62,767 bases of DNA from Lachnospiraceae bacterium (GTDB lineage: Bacteria; Bacillota_A; Clostridia; Lachnospirales; Lachnospiraceae). Under the pieces are notes generated by a model. That model ran no database searches and had not been told where the DNA came from. It saw nothing but the letters and a program-made list of their open reading frames with translations. Location: assembly GCA_009911175.1 (NCBI GenBank), contig QXWX01000039.1, positions 1 to 62,767 of the forward strand, read 5' to 3'. Of this stretch, positions 50,074 to 59,107 are shown in pieces (within the stretch, counting starts at the first letter, position 1; the number at the start of each line of letters is the position of its first letter). Both the position numbers and the translations under genes were made by a program.

Positions 50074-53000
50074 CTATGGGAAAAATGAGAGTACATGAGC
50101 TGGCAAAGGAGCTGGGATTAGAAAATAGAGCATTACTGGATATACTGGCGAAGAAAAAGGTAGAGGTGAAAAATCATATGAATTCTCTGGAGGAATCCGT
50201 GATTTCGGACATCCGCAGGGAATTCGGAAAGAAACCGGCCGGTATGTCCGGCCCGGGAACCGCCGCAAAGCCGGCGGAAAAAACGGAGGCGGCGTCGAAG
50301 AAACCGGAAGCGCTGATGAAAGCAGAGACGCCTGCGCGGACGGAAGCGCCGGGAAGAGCAGAATCGCCTGCGCGGACGGAAGCGCCGGGAAGAGCGGAGA
50401 CGGCTGACAGCGCGGTTCCTCCGATGCAGACGGAAAAGACAGAGGAAGCGGCAAAGGAAGAGGCGGCAGTGCCGAAAAAGAAAAAGATCGTTCAGATCTT
50501 CCGTCCTCAGAATGCCAAGAATCCGGGACGGATGTCCGGAGGACGCTCGGGGGCGGATCGGCGCTCTCAGGGACGGCCCCAGGGGGCAGAGAGGCGGCCG
50601 TCAGGGCAGCCGGGTACAGAGAGACGACCTCAGGGAATGCAGCCGGGAGAACGGCGCGCCCAGGGACAGCCGGCAGCAGGAGCCCGGCCCCAGGGACGCC
50701 TCCAGGGGGCGGAGAGACGCCCCATGCCGGGAGCAGGCGTACGTCCCCAGGGATCACATCAGACACGTCCCCAGGGAATGCAGGGGAATCCACAGGGAGC
50801 AGAAGACGTGCAGGCACGGGAGGCTTCCATGCGCAGACAGGATGCTGTTTCTGGCCGTCCCGTTTCGGAGGAGCAGGGCGCGAAGACAGTGCAGCCCCGA
50901 GGCGCTTCGAATCCGCAGGTACAAAACCAGGCTGTCCGGAGTTCTCAGGAGGTTCAGGTACAAAAGGAAGGAATGCAGGAAGTAAAAGGAAACGCAGGGG
51001 AAGAACAGATGAAAAATAGACGTTCGCAGGAAAGCAACGTACAGGAAAACAGCCAGAATACAAATGCACGCGGCAATATGCAGAATCAGCGTCCGAGACA
51101 GGGCGCAGGCCAGGGAGTACAGTCCCAGGGCAATCGGGAGGGAGGACGCTTTGGAAACAGCCAGGGCGGGCGTTCCCAGGATGGCGGCCGCATGAATCGG
51201 GACGGCCAGGGAGCGCGTCCCGGAAGACGGGATGGTGCCCGTCCCCAGGGAGAGGGCCAGAGGGACCGTTTCGGCGGACGTTCCCAGGGAGAAGGCCAGA
51301 GGGACCGCTTCGGCGGACGCTCTCAGGGAGAAGGTCAGAGAGACCGTTTCGGCGGACGCTCCCAGGGAGGCGGCCAGGGAGACCGCTTCGGCGGACGCTC
51401 CCAGGGAGAGGGCCAGAGAGACCGTTTCGGCGGACGTTCCCAGGGAGAGGGCCAGAGAGACCGCTTCGGCGGACGCTCCCAGGGAGGCGGCCAGGGAGAC
51501 CGTTTCCAGCGGGGAGACCGGGGCGGCCAGCCCTTCGGCGGCCAGCGTCCGTCTGGAAGACCGGGAGCGCGCAGGGAAGACCGGGATTCCATTCCCACAC
51601 CTATGGTAGAGCAGCAGAAGAGCCAGAGGAATAAAGGAAAAGACAAAGAGAAAGACTATAAGAAAAAAGAACTCCGGGATTCAGAATTTGAAAACAAGGG
51701 CAAGAAGGGCAAGAAGCAGAAACCGGCAGCAGAGACGAAAAAGCCGCAGCAGAAGGCTGCGTCGGTGGAGGAGATCAAGCAGATCATCCTTCCGGAGCTT
51801 CTGACCATCAAAGAGCTTGCGGATAAGATGAAGATCGTTCCGTCTATTATCGTAAAGAAGCTCTTTATGCAGGGAAAGGTAGCCACCGTCAATCAGGAGA
51901 TCGACTATGATACGGCGGAAGAGATCGCCATGGAATTTGATGTTCTGTGTGAGAAGGAGGAAGTGGTGGACGTCATCGAAGAGCTTCTGAAGGAGGATGA
52001 AGAGGACGAGAGCACCATGGAGAAGCGTCCTCCGGTGGTCTGTGTCATGGGACACGTAGACCACGGAAAGACCTCCCTTCTGGATGCCATTCGTCATACC
52101 AACGTGATCGACCGGGAAGCCGGCGGCATCACGCAGCATATCGGAGCTTATGTGGTGGAGGCCAACGGTGAGAAGATCACATTTTTAGATACTCCGGGAC
52201 ATGAGGCGTTTACCGCCATGCGTATGCGGGGCGCCAACTCCACGGATATCGCAATCCTTGTTGTGGCCGCGGACGACGGCGTGATGCCCCAGACCGTAGA
52301 GGCGATCAACCATGCCAAGGCGGCGGGGATCGAAATCATCGTTGCCATCAATAAGATCGATAAGCCAAGCGCAAACATCGAGCGTGTAAAGCAGGAGCTG
52401 ACAGAATATGAACTGATCGCGGAGGACTGGGGCGGAAGCACGGTTTTTGTACCGGTATCCGCACACACAGGAGAGGGAATCTCCGACCTGCTGGAAATGA
52501 TCCTCCTGACAGCGGAGGTGCTGGAGCTCAAAGCCAACCCGAAGCGTGAGGCAAGGGGTCTTGTGATCGAGGCACAGCTGGATAAGGGCAAGGGCTCTGT
52601 GGCAACCGTCCTTGTACAGAAGGGAACCCTTCATGTGGGAGATGCCATTGCGGCAGGCTCCGCCCATGGAAAGGTCCGGGCAATGATGGACGATAAGGGA
52701 AGACGCGTGAAGGAGGCAGGCCCGTCCAAGCCGGTAGAGATCCTGGGACTCAACGACGTACCCAAGGCTGGAGAGATCTTCGTAGGATGCGCAACGGAAA
52801 AGGAAGCGCGTAACTTCGCGGAGACCTTTATTTCCCAGAATAAGATGAAGCTGCTGGAGGATACCAAGTCCAAGATGTCATTGGATGATCTGTTCTCCCA
52901 GATTCAGGAGGGCAATCTGAAAGAGCTGAACATCGTAGTCAAGGCAGATGTGCAGGGCTCTGTGGAAGCGTTGAAGCAAAGTCTCTTGAAGCTGTCTAAC

Positions 53001-53528
53001 GACGAGGTTGTGATCAAGATCATCCATGGCGGCGTAGGAGCCATCAACGAATCCGACGTGACCCTTGCGTCTGCTTCCAACGCCATCATCATCGGCTTTA
53101 ACGTAAGGCCGGATGCCACCGCAAAGGAGATTGCGGACCATGAAGGCGTGGACCTGCGTCTGTACAGAGTCATCTACAATGCCATTGAGGATGTGGAAGC
53201 AGCCATGAAGGGGATGCTGGATCCGATCTTTGAGGAAAAGGTACTGGGTCATGCGGAAGTCCGCCAGACCTTCAAGGCATCCGGTGTGGGAACCATCGCG
53301 GGCGCATATGTGCAGGATGGTATCTTTGAGCGGAACTGCTCCGTCCGACTCACCCGTGACAATGTGGTGATGTTCGATGGCCCGCTGGCATCTCTGAGAC
53401 GTTTTAAGGATGATGTCAAGGAAGTCCGTGCCGGATACGAATGTGGTTTTGTATTTGAAAACTACAACGACATCCAGGAGGGTGACTCCGTGGAAGCATA
53501 CAAGATGGTGGAAGTGGAGAGAAAATAA
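50070..53528 (+). CDS. infB: translation initiation factor IF-2 with long RGG-like repeat region
   Basis: A 1152-residue IF-2. It has an N-terminal IF2_N subdomain (1-50), an intrinsically disordered region of about 500 residues (about 55-545) rich in Arg, Gly, Gln and Pro, and a second IF2_N (about 573-625). The GTPase domain starts with GHVDHGKT at 661-668, and domains 2-4 follow. TTG 50070 stands 6 nt after AAAGGAGG; ATG 50076 is an alternative. The disordered region contains seven 13-residue repeats of the type [13 protein letters not shown]. Typical bacterial IF-2 has 740-890 residues, so the excess is the repeat region. Confidence 0.95.
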   Translation: MTMGKMRVHELAKELGLENRALLDILAKKKVEVKNHMNSLEESVISDIRREFGKKPAGMSGPGTAAKPAEKTEAASKKPEALMKAETPARTEAPGRAESPARTEAPGRAETADSAVPPMQTEKTEEAAKEEAAVPKKKKIVQIFRPQNAKNPGRMSGGRSGADRRSQGRPQGAERRPSGQPGTERRPQGMQPGERRAQGQPAAGARPQGRLQGAERRPMPGAGVRPQGSHQTRPQGMQGNPQGAEDVQAREASMRRQDAVSGRPVSEEQGAKTVQPRGASNPQVQNQAVRSSQEVQVQKEGMQEVKGNAGEEQMKNRRSQESNVQENSQNTNARGNMQNQRPRQGAGQGVQSQGNREGGRFGNSQGGRSQDGGRMNRDGQGARPGRRDGARPQGEGQRDRFGGRSQGEGQRDRFGGRSQGEGQRDRFGGRSQGGGQGDRFGGRSQGEGQRDRFGGRSQGEGQRDRFGGRSQGGGQGDRFQRGDRGGQPFGGQRPSGRPGARREDRDSIPTPMVEQQKSQRNKGKDKEKDYKKKELRDSEFENKGKKGKKQKPAAETKKPQQKAASVEEIKQIILPELLTIKELADKMKIVPSIIVKKLFMQGKVATVNQEIDYDTAEEIAMEFDVLCEKEEVVDVIEELLKEDEEDESTMEKRPPVVCVMGHVDHGKTSLLDAIRHTNVIDREAGGITQHIGAYVVEANGEKITFLDTPGHEAFTAMRMRGANSTDIAILVVAADDGVMPQTVEAINHAKAAGIEIIVAINKIDKPSANIERVKQELTEYELIAEDWGGSTVFVPVSAHTGEGISDLLEMILLTAEVLELKANPKREARGLVIEAQLDKGKGSVATVLVQKGTLHVGDAIAAGSAHGKVRAMMDDKGRRVKEAGPSKPVEILGLNDVPKAGEIFVGCATEKEARNFAETFISQNKMKLLEDTKSKMSLDDLFSQIQEGNLKELNIVVKADVQGSVEALKQSLLKLSNDEVVIKIIHGGVGAINESDVTLASASNAIIIGFNVRPDATAKEIADHEGVDLRLYRVIYNAIEDVEAAMKGMLDPIFEEKVLGHAEVRQTFKASGVGTIAGAYVQDGIFERNCSVRLTRDNVVMFDGPLASLRRFKDDVKEVRAGYECGFVFENYNDIQEGDSVEAYKMVEVERK
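51249..51521 (+). repeat. seven 39-bp tandem repeats inside infB
   Basis: Seven in-frame 39-bp units. Units 1-3, 5 and 6 encode [13 protein letters not shown], unit 4 encodes [13 protein letters not shown], and the last reads [16 protein letters not shown] identity between units is high, so repeat number probably varies between strains. Confidence 0.95.
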
Positions 53529-53564
53529 GAATAGAATCGGAATTGGGAATAAAAAGGAGCGGTT

Positions 53565-53939
53565 ATGAGAAAAAACAGTATTAAAAATACGAGAGTCAAT
53601 GCAGAGGTCCAGCGGGAATTGAGTAACATACTGCGCGGGGGCATCAAAGACCCCAGGGTCGCGCCCATGACTTCCGTGGTAGCTGTTGAAGTGGCTCCCG
53701 ACCTGAAGACCTGCAAAGCATATATCAGCGTATTCGGAGACCGTAAGGCGCAGGAAGACACGCTTGACGGGCTTCGGAGCGCGGAGCGGTATATCCGCCG
53801 TGAACTGGCAAGGACGATCAACATGAGAAATACTCCGGAGATTCAATTCGTACTGGATCAGTCGATCGAGTACGGTGTGAATATGAGCAGAAAAATTGAT
53901 GAGCTGACCAGAGATTTGAAAGATGGGGATGAAGAATGA
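53565..53939 (+). CDS. rbfA: ribosome-binding factor A
   Basis: A 124-residue KH-like protein that binds the 30S subunit during late maturation. The conserved RVNAEVQRELSNILRGGIKD start, VAVEVAPDLKTCKAYISVFG, and RTINMRNTPEIQFVLDQSIE are present. AAAAGGAG precedes the ATG. It overlaps nrnA by 4 nt, within the rimP operon. Confidence 0.97.
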   Translation: MRKNSIKNTRVNAEVQRELSNILRGGIKDPRVAPMTSVVAVEVAPDLKTCKAYISVFGDRKAQEDTLDGLRSAERYIRRELARTINMRNTPEIQFVLDQSIEYGVNMSRKIDELTRDLKDGDEE

Positions 53940-54898
53940 ATATAAGTTTATCAGAGCTTTTAGATGGAAAGAAGACAGTGGCCCTGGGCGGGCATATCCG
54001 CCCGGACGGCGACTGTGTAGGCTCCTGTATGGGACTGTATCTGTATCTGAGGGAACAATATCCGCAAATGGATACGGATGTGTATCTGGAATACATTCCG
54101 GAAGCCTACCGTTTTATCCAGGATACGGAAGCGGCCCGTCACGACATCACGCCTGGGCAGGTATATGACCTGTTTATCTGTCTGGACTGCGGGGATGAAG
54201 AACGGCTTGGGTTTGCCGCGCCTCTGTTTGAGAGCGCTCGGCAGACCTGCTGCATCGACCACCATGCCAGCAACCGGTCCTTTGCGGATTATAATGAGAT
54301 CGTGGCAGATGCCAGCTCCACCTCAGAGCTGGTATACCATCTGCTGGATCAGGAAAAGATCAGCCGTGCCTGCGCGGAAGCGCTCTATATGGGAATCGCG
54401 CATGACACGGGCGTGTTCAGGTATTCCTGTACCAGTCCGGAGACCCTGGAAGCGGCGGCCGGACTGCTGAGAAAGGGAATCCACGGCAGCGAGATCGTGG
54501 AAAAGACTTTTTACGAAAAGACCTATGTACAGAACCAGATCCTGGGGCTGGCGCTGCTGGAGAGTATCCTGATCCTTGACAAGCGTTGCATCGTGACCTG
54601 GATCACGAAAAAGAACATGGCGTTTTTTGAGGCCATTCCCGCGGATATGGACGGGATTGTAAATCAGCTCAAGCAGACCAAGGGAATGGAGGTAGCTCTG
54701 TTCCTGTATGAGATCGACACACAGCTCTTTAAGGTTAGCCTTCGCTCCAGAGATCAGGTGGATGTGAGTAAGATTGCTACATATTTCGGAGGCGGCGGCC
54801 ATGTGAAGGCTGCCGGATTTACAATGGCAGGGACGGTTCACGATGTGATCAACAACGTGAGCCATCAGATCGCCCTGCAGTTGGACGGAGCCTGCTGA
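53936..54898 (+). CDS. nrnA: DHH family phosphoesterase, NrnA-like oligoribonuclease/pAp phosphatase
   Basis: A 320-residue protein with the DHH-domain metal motifs: GHIRPDGDCVGS (about residues 18-29), FICLDCGD, and CIDHHASN (about 106-113). The DHHA1 substrate domain ends with GGGGHVKAAGF. It degrades nano-RNAs and 3'-phosphoadenosine-5'-phosphate. It is coupled to rbfA upstream and to truB downstream by overlapping stop/start codons. Confidence 0.93.
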   Translation: MNISLSELLDGKKTVALGGHIRPDGDCVGSCMGLYLYLREQYPQMDTDVYLEYIPEAYRFIQDTEAARHDITPGQVYDLFICLDCGDEERLGFAAPLFESARQTCCIDHHASNRSFADYNEIVADASSTSELVYHLLDQEKISRACAEALYMGIAHDTGVFRYSCTSPETLEAAAGLLRKGIHGSEIVEKTFYEKTYVQNQILGLALLESILILDKRCIVTWITKKNMAFFEAIPADMDGIVNQLKQTKGMEVALFLYEIDTQLFKVSLRSRDQVDVSKIATYFGGGGHVKAAGFTMAGTVHDVINNVSHQIALQLDGAC

Positions 54899-55890
54899 TG
54901 TGGAATGGAATTTTAAATATTTACAAAGAAAAAGGCTATACGTCCCATGATGTGGTGGCAAAGCTCAGGGGGATCGTAAAGCAGAAAAAGATCGGGCATA
55001 CGGGAACGCTGGATCCGGACGCAGAGGGCGTGCTTCCTGTCTGCTTGGGAAAGGCAACCCGGCTGTGTGATATGCTGACGGACCAGAGCAAGACCTATGA
55101 GGCCGTGCTTTTGCTGGGAAAGACGACGGATACACAGGATATCACAGGGCAGATTTTGGAGGAGCGGGAGACCGGGCATCTGACAGAGGAAGAGGTCTGC
55201 GCCTGCATTGCCGGGTTTACAGGAGAATATGCGCAGCTTCCGCCCATGTATTCCGCCTTGAAGGTGAATGGGAGGAAGCTCTATGAGTTGGCCCGCCAGG
55301 GGATTGAGGTGGAGAGGAAAAAACGAAGCGTGACGATCCATGAGATTTTGATCCAGGAGGTTTCCCTTCCACGGGTCCGGATGCGGGTGCGCTGCTCCAA
55401 AGGGACGTATATCCGGACCCTGTGCCATGATATCGGCAGGGAACTGGGCTGCGGGGGGTGTATGGCAGCGCTCCTCCGGACACAGGCAGGCTGCTTTGAA
55501 CTAAAAGACAGTATGAAGTTGAGGGAAGTAGAGGAAGCCTGCGCAGCGGGAGAACTGTCCCGGGTGCTCCTGCCGATGGACGCAGTGTTTCATCACCTGA
55601 AAGAGGTCCGAATCCTGGAACCATATCAGAACCTGGCTTACAACGGGAATCCTTTTTCCGAAAGCCAGATCGGGCAGGAGCCGGACACCCCGGAGGATCC
55701 CGAAAAGGCAGACTGCGTCAGGGCTTCTCAGGAGGCCGTCCGGGAGAGGCAGGGGCGGTTTTGTAATGGGGAACAGGTGCGGGTCTATGACCGGGAGCGG
55801 CATTTTATCGGGATCTACCGGTATCATGCGGGAAAACAGGTATTCCGTGTTGAGAAGATGTTTCTGGACCAAGAGGCGGCGGAGGATTGA
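54898..55890 (+). CDS. truB: tRNA pseudouridine(55) synthase TruB
   Basis: A 330-residue pseudouridine synthase that modifies U55 in tRNA T-loops. Catalytic D39 lies in GHTGTLDPDAEGVLPVCLG, with further motifs SKTYEAVLLLGKTTDTQD and RCSKGTYIRTLCHDIG. The C-terminal region (about 225-330) is longer and Glu/Gln-rich compared with the family, before a final PUA-like strand set. Its start overlaps the nrnA stop, and its stop is 1 nt from ribF. Confidence 0.96.
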   Translation: MWNGILNIYKEKGYTSHDVVAKLRGIVKQKKIGHTGTLDPDAEGVLPVCLGKATRLCDMLTDQSKTYEAVLLLGKTTDTQDITGQILEERETGHLTEEEVCACIAGFTGEYAQLPPMYSALKVNGRKLYELARQGIEVERKKRSVTIHEILIQEVSLPRVRMRVRCSKGTYIRTLCHDIGRELGCGGCMAALLRTQAGCFELKDSMKLREVEEACAAGELSRVLLPMDAVFHHLKEVRILEPYQNLAYNGNPFSESQIGQEPDTPEDPEKADCVRASQEAVRERQGRFCNGEQVRVYDRERHFIGIYRYHAGKQVFRVEKMFLDQEAAED

Positions 55891-55891
55891 C

Positions 55892-56812
55892 ATGCGTTAT
55901 ATGACAGAGATTCATTCTTATCAGAGCGAAAAGCGTTCGGCGGTGACACTGGGAAAGTTCGAGGGACTTCACAGAGGGCATCAGAAGCTGATCAGCAAGG
56001 TCAAAGAATATGCGTCGGAGGATGTGGAAAGTATCGTCTGCGCGTTTGATATGGGAAAAGCCTCCCTTTTGACGGCACGGGAGAAAAAAGAACGGCTGGA
56101 ATCCGAAGTGGATCTTATGATCGCCTGCCCGTTTACGAAGGAGCTGCGGGAGATGGAGGCGGAGGACTTCATCCGGCAGATCCTGGCAGAGAGGTTCCGC
56201 GCGGCCTATGTGGTGGTGGGGACGGATTTCCGGTTCGGCCATGAGAAGCGCGGGGACGCGGACATGCTGGCACGGTATGCGGATACGTATGGATATCATC
56301 TGGACGTGGTGGAGAAGGAGCGTTACCAGGACCGGGTCATCAGCAGCACCTATGTCCGGGAGGCGTTAAGTGAAGGAAATGCAGAGCTTGCGAAGGCTTT
56401 GCTGGGCTATCCTTATCAGATCACCGGCAGGGTGGAGCACGGGAAGCGGCTGGGACGTACGCTGGGTTTTCCGACCATGAATGTGGCGCCCCCTCCGGAA
56501 AAGATCCTGCCCCGGTTCGGTGTCTACGCCTGCCGGATCCAGGTGGAAGAAGCGTGCTATCCGGGGATCGGCAACCTGGGGGTGAAGCCTACCGTGGCGG
56601 AGGAAGCCAAAGTTCTGGCAGAGGCCTATGCATTTGACTTTGCAGGAGATGCGTATGGAAAAGAGGTCACGGTGGAATTTCACGCCTTCGAACGTCCGGA
56701 GCAGAGGTTCGGCTCTGTGGAGGAGTTAAAAGCCCGGGTGGACGCGGATATTCGTTTCGGACGGGAATACTTTTCTTCCCACGCCGGAAGGGAAACAGTG
56801 AAAGAAACATAA
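55892..56812 (+). CDS. ribF: bifunctional riboflavin kinase/FAD synthetase
   Basis: A 306-residue RibF. The nucleotidyltransferase domain has GKFEGLHRGH (21-30) and a C-terminal ISSTYVREAL; the flavokinase domain has GRVEHGKRLGRTLGFPTMN and a final helix. It makes FMN and FAD from riboflavin. The ATG at 55892 follows GGAGG directly after truB; the longer frame starts inside truB. It is the last gene of the operon. Confidence 0.96.
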   Translation: MRYMTEIHSYQSEKRSAVTLGKFEGLHRGHQKLISKVKEYASEDVESIVCAFDMGKASLLTAREKKERLESEVDLMIACPFTKELREMEAEDFIRQILAERFRAAYVVVGTDFRFGHEKRGDADMLARYADTYGYHLDVVEKERYQDRVISSTYVREALSEGNAELAKALLGYPYQITGRVEHGKRLGRTLGFPTMNVAPPPEKILPRFGVYACRIQVEEACYPGIGNLGVKPTVAEEAKVLAEAYAFDFAGDAYGKEVTVEFHAFERPEQRFGSVEELKARVDADIRFGREYFSSHAGRETVKET

Positions 56813-56863
56813 AGTTATTTACAGAAGCAAACGTTTCGCAGAGAAAGTGTTGGGGATAAACAA

Positions 56864-58519
56864 ATGAATGTTACAAATATCATTTCGTTGTTTGGAGGAC
56901 TTGGGATGTTCCTGTTCGGGATGAAGCTCATGAGCGACGGACTGGAGCAGGTGGCAGGCGCGAGGATGCGTTCCATTCTGGAATTTTTTACGCAGAACCG
57001 CTTTATCGGAATGATCGTGGGACTGATTTTTACCGGGATTATACAGTCCTCCAACGCAACTACGGTGATGGTGGTCAGCTTTGTCAATTCCGGGCTGATG
57101 CAGCTTTCCCAGGCTGCGGGTCCGATCCTGGGAGCCAACATCGGTACTACGGTGACCGGTCAGCTGATCGCGTTCAATCTGGCGGAGATCGCCCCACTGT
57201 TTGTGATTATCGGTGCGGTGATGTATATGTTTTTTGAAAACCAGAATGTGAAAAAGATCGGGATTGTTTTGTTGGGATTCGGGATCCTGTTTATGGGACT
57301 GAGTACCATGGGAGAGAGAATGACCGGTCTGCAGGATTCCCCACAGATCGTGGAACTGCTGCAGTCCATGAAAAATCCGATGGTGGCGATCTTGCTGGGA
57401 TTTGTGGTGACGGCAGTTCTGCAGAGCGCCTCCGCCTCAGTGGGCATTATCATCCTGATGGCGGCGCAGGGGCTTTTGGCCTTTGAAATCTGCTTTTTCC
57501 TGATCCTTGGCTGCAACATGGGCTGCTGTATTTCCGCGCTGCTTGTCAGCCTGAACGGAAATAAAGACGCGAAGCGCGCGGCCTGGATCCATCTGCTGTT
57601 CAATATCATCGGTTCTTTGATCGTGTTCGTGATGCTGCTGGTGGCTCTGGGTCCGATCTGCGATCTCTTTATGAGGATATCCGGAAACGATGTGGGGCGT
57701 GCGGTAGCCAATGCGAATACGCTTATCAAGGTGCTTGAGGTGGTTTTGCTGTTTCCATTTATGGGATGGATCGAGAGATTGACGCATATCATTATACCGG
57801 GTGAGGATGCGGCGCAGGAGGAGACGACACATAAGCTGCAATATATCAACAAGTCTATTTCCGCAGCCACTGCTGTGATTGACGCGATCCATGAGATGCA
57901 GCATATGGGAGAGCTGGCAAAGGAAAACCTGCGAATCAGCATGGAGGCCCTGTGCAGTCCGGACCAGGAGAAGATTGAGGAGGTCTATGAGCGGGAGCAG
58001 TATATTGATTATCTGAACCAGGAGATCACCGCCTACCTCGTGCAGATCAACAGCCTGGATATTCCGATGGCCGATGGAAAGATGGTCGGCGGCCTGTTCC
58101 ATGTGGTCAACGATATCGAGCGGATCGGCGACCATGCGGAGAACTTTGCGGATTCGGCAAAGCGCCGTTTTGAAAAAGAAATTCCGTTCAGCGAGAAGGC
58201 TGTCAGACAGATGCAGGAGATGACGGATATGGTTCTCAGACAGCTGGATTACGCGTTCAACATGTTTTCGAACCAGAGTCTGGAGCATATGCGGGAGATC
58301 CTTCGGCTTGAGGACGCCGTGGATGAAAAGGAGAAGCGGCTCCGCAAGGCGCATGTCAAGCGGCTCACGAAAGGAAAGTGTACACCGGAGGCCGGCGTAC
58401 TCTACTCGGATGTGATCTCGGGGCTGGAGCGTGTGGGGGATCATGCGACTAACATCGCGTTTGCCCTGCGGCCGGAAAACCAGGATGAGCTGGAGGAACT
58501 GGAAGAGGAAGAAGATTAA
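56864..58519 (+). CDS. Na+/phosphate cotransporter family protein with PhoU domain
   Basis: A 551-residue protein. The N-terminal part (about 1-310) has two inverted Na/Pi repeats with the QSS motifs (TGIIQSSNATTVMVVSFVNS and TAVLQSASASVGIIILMAAQ). The C-terminal part (about 330-535) is a PhoU-like helical domain with DIERIGDHAENFAD and LERVGDHATNIAFAL. It takes up phosphate with sodium and may regulate itself through the PhoU part. An independent gene 51 nt after ribF, with an extended hairpin after its stop. Confidence 0.93.
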   Translation: MNVTNIISLFGGLGMFLFGMKLMSDGLEQVAGARMRSILEFFTQNRFIGMIVGLIFTGIIQSSNATTVMVVSFVNSGLMQLSQAAGPILGANIGTTVTGQLIAFNLAEIAPLFVIIGAVMYMFFENQNVKKIGIVLLGFGILFMGLSTMGERMTGLQDSPQIVELLQSMKNPMVAILLGFVVTAVLQSASASVGIIILMAAQGLLAFEICFFLILGCNMGCCISALLVSLNGNKDAKRAAWIHLLFNIIGSLIVFVMLLVALGPICDLFMRISGNDVGRAVANANTLIKVLEVVLLFPFMGWIERLTHIIIPGEDAAQEETTHKLQYINKSISAATAVIDAIHEMQHMGELAKENLRISMEALCSPDQEKIEEVYEREQYIDYLNQEITAYLVQINSLDIPMADGKMVGGLFHVVNDIERIGDHAENFADSAKRRFEKEIPFSEKAVRQMQEMTDMVLRQLDYAFNMFSNQSLEHMREILRLEDAVDEKEKRLRKAHVKRLTKGKCTPEAGVLYSDVISGLERVGDHATNIAFALRPENQDELEELEEEED

Positions 58520-58521
58520 AA

Positions 58522-58563
58522 GGTCAAGTAGACATACCCTGCAAGGGGTATGTCTACTTGACC
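58522..58563. other. long perfect hairpin after the Na/Pi gene
   Basis: GGTCAAGTAGACATACCC (58522-58539) and GGGTATGTCTACTTGACC (58546-58563) form a perfect 18-bp stem with a 6-nt loop, immediately after the stop codon. No T-run follows on the plus strand, so it is not a standard terminator. Confidence 0.7.
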
Positions 58564-58601
58564 GATGAAAACGCAGGATGAAAAATGTTAAAAATTATCA
58601 C

Positions 58602-58631
58602 TTTACAGTGAAGGGGATTCTATGTTATAGT
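58602..58631 (+). promoter_or_regulatory. rpsO promoter and leader
   Basis: TTTACA (58602-58607), an 18-nt spacer and TATAGT (58626-58631). The leader of about 90 nt holds a CCGGT/ACCGG hairpin and may carry an S15-binding autoregulatory structure, as rpsO leaders do in several phyla. Confidence 0.55.
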
Positions 58632-58726
58632 ATACGGGTATCAGACAGCCGGTGTTCAGTAACCGGACAACTCCGACCGTTACCTAATACCAGGCGTTCA
58701 TTAAGAATTTCAAGGAGGAATACAAC

Positions 58727-58993
58727 ATGATCTCAGGAGAGAAGAAACAGGCAATCATCAAAGAATACGGAAGAAGCGAAGGAGATACCGGATCACCGGA
58801 GGTACAGGTAGCGATCCTGACAGCAAGGATCAATGAGCTGACCGAGCATTTTAAGGCGAATCCGAAGGATCACCATTCCAGAAGAGGTCTTTTGAAGATG
58901 GTAGGACAGAGAAGAGGCCTGCTGGCATACCTGAAGAAGATCGACATTGAGAGATACCGTTCTCTGATCGAAAGGCTTGGATTGAGAAAGTAA
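58727..58993 (+). CDS. rpsO: 30S ribosomal protein S15
   Basis: An 88-residue S15 protein, the normal length. The motifs [35 protein letters not shown] and [20 protein letters not shown] are diagnostic. S15 binds 16S rRNA early in 30S assembly. AAGGAGG precedes the ATG. It is transcribed alone between its own promoter and a terminator. Confidence 0.98.
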   Translation: MISGEKKQAIIKEYGRSEGDTGSPEVQVAILTARINELTEHFKANPKDHHSRRGLLKMVGQRRGLLAYLKKIDIERYRSLIERLGLRK

Positions 58994-59049
58994 TCATCCA
59001 ACCGTACAGGTGGAATAATTTCTCATACAATTTTATAGCTGGTAGATTC

Positions 59050-59084
59050 GCCCTAAGCTGATCAACGGCTTAGGGCTGTTTTTT
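59050..59084 (+). terminator. rpsO terminator
   Basis: GCCCTAAGC (59050-59058) pairs with GCTTAGGGC (59068-59076), followed by TGTTTTTT. Confidence 0.92.
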
Positions 59085-59107
59085 ACATTTATAAAGGAGG
59101 ACAAGTG

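Noticed and set aside
51249..51521. 39-bp tandem repeats that could be mistaken for a CRISPR array
   Set aside because: The units are contiguous and in frame inside infB, without variable spacers.
50074..51600. 508-residue minus-strand ORF, very Pro/Leu-rich, opposite infB
   Set aside because: It is a mirror of the GC-rich infB repeat region, with no ribosome binding site or family features. The infB frame is certain from conserved domains.
57437..58444. 335-residue minus-strand ORF opposite the PhoU part of the Na/Pi gene
   Set aside because: Antisense of conserved PhoU motifs; no ribosome binding site.
59000..59107. Search for a T-box or peptide attenuator before ilvB
   Set aside because: The only strong stem is the rpsO terminator (59050-59084); the remaining 23 nt hold just the ilvB ribosome binding site.
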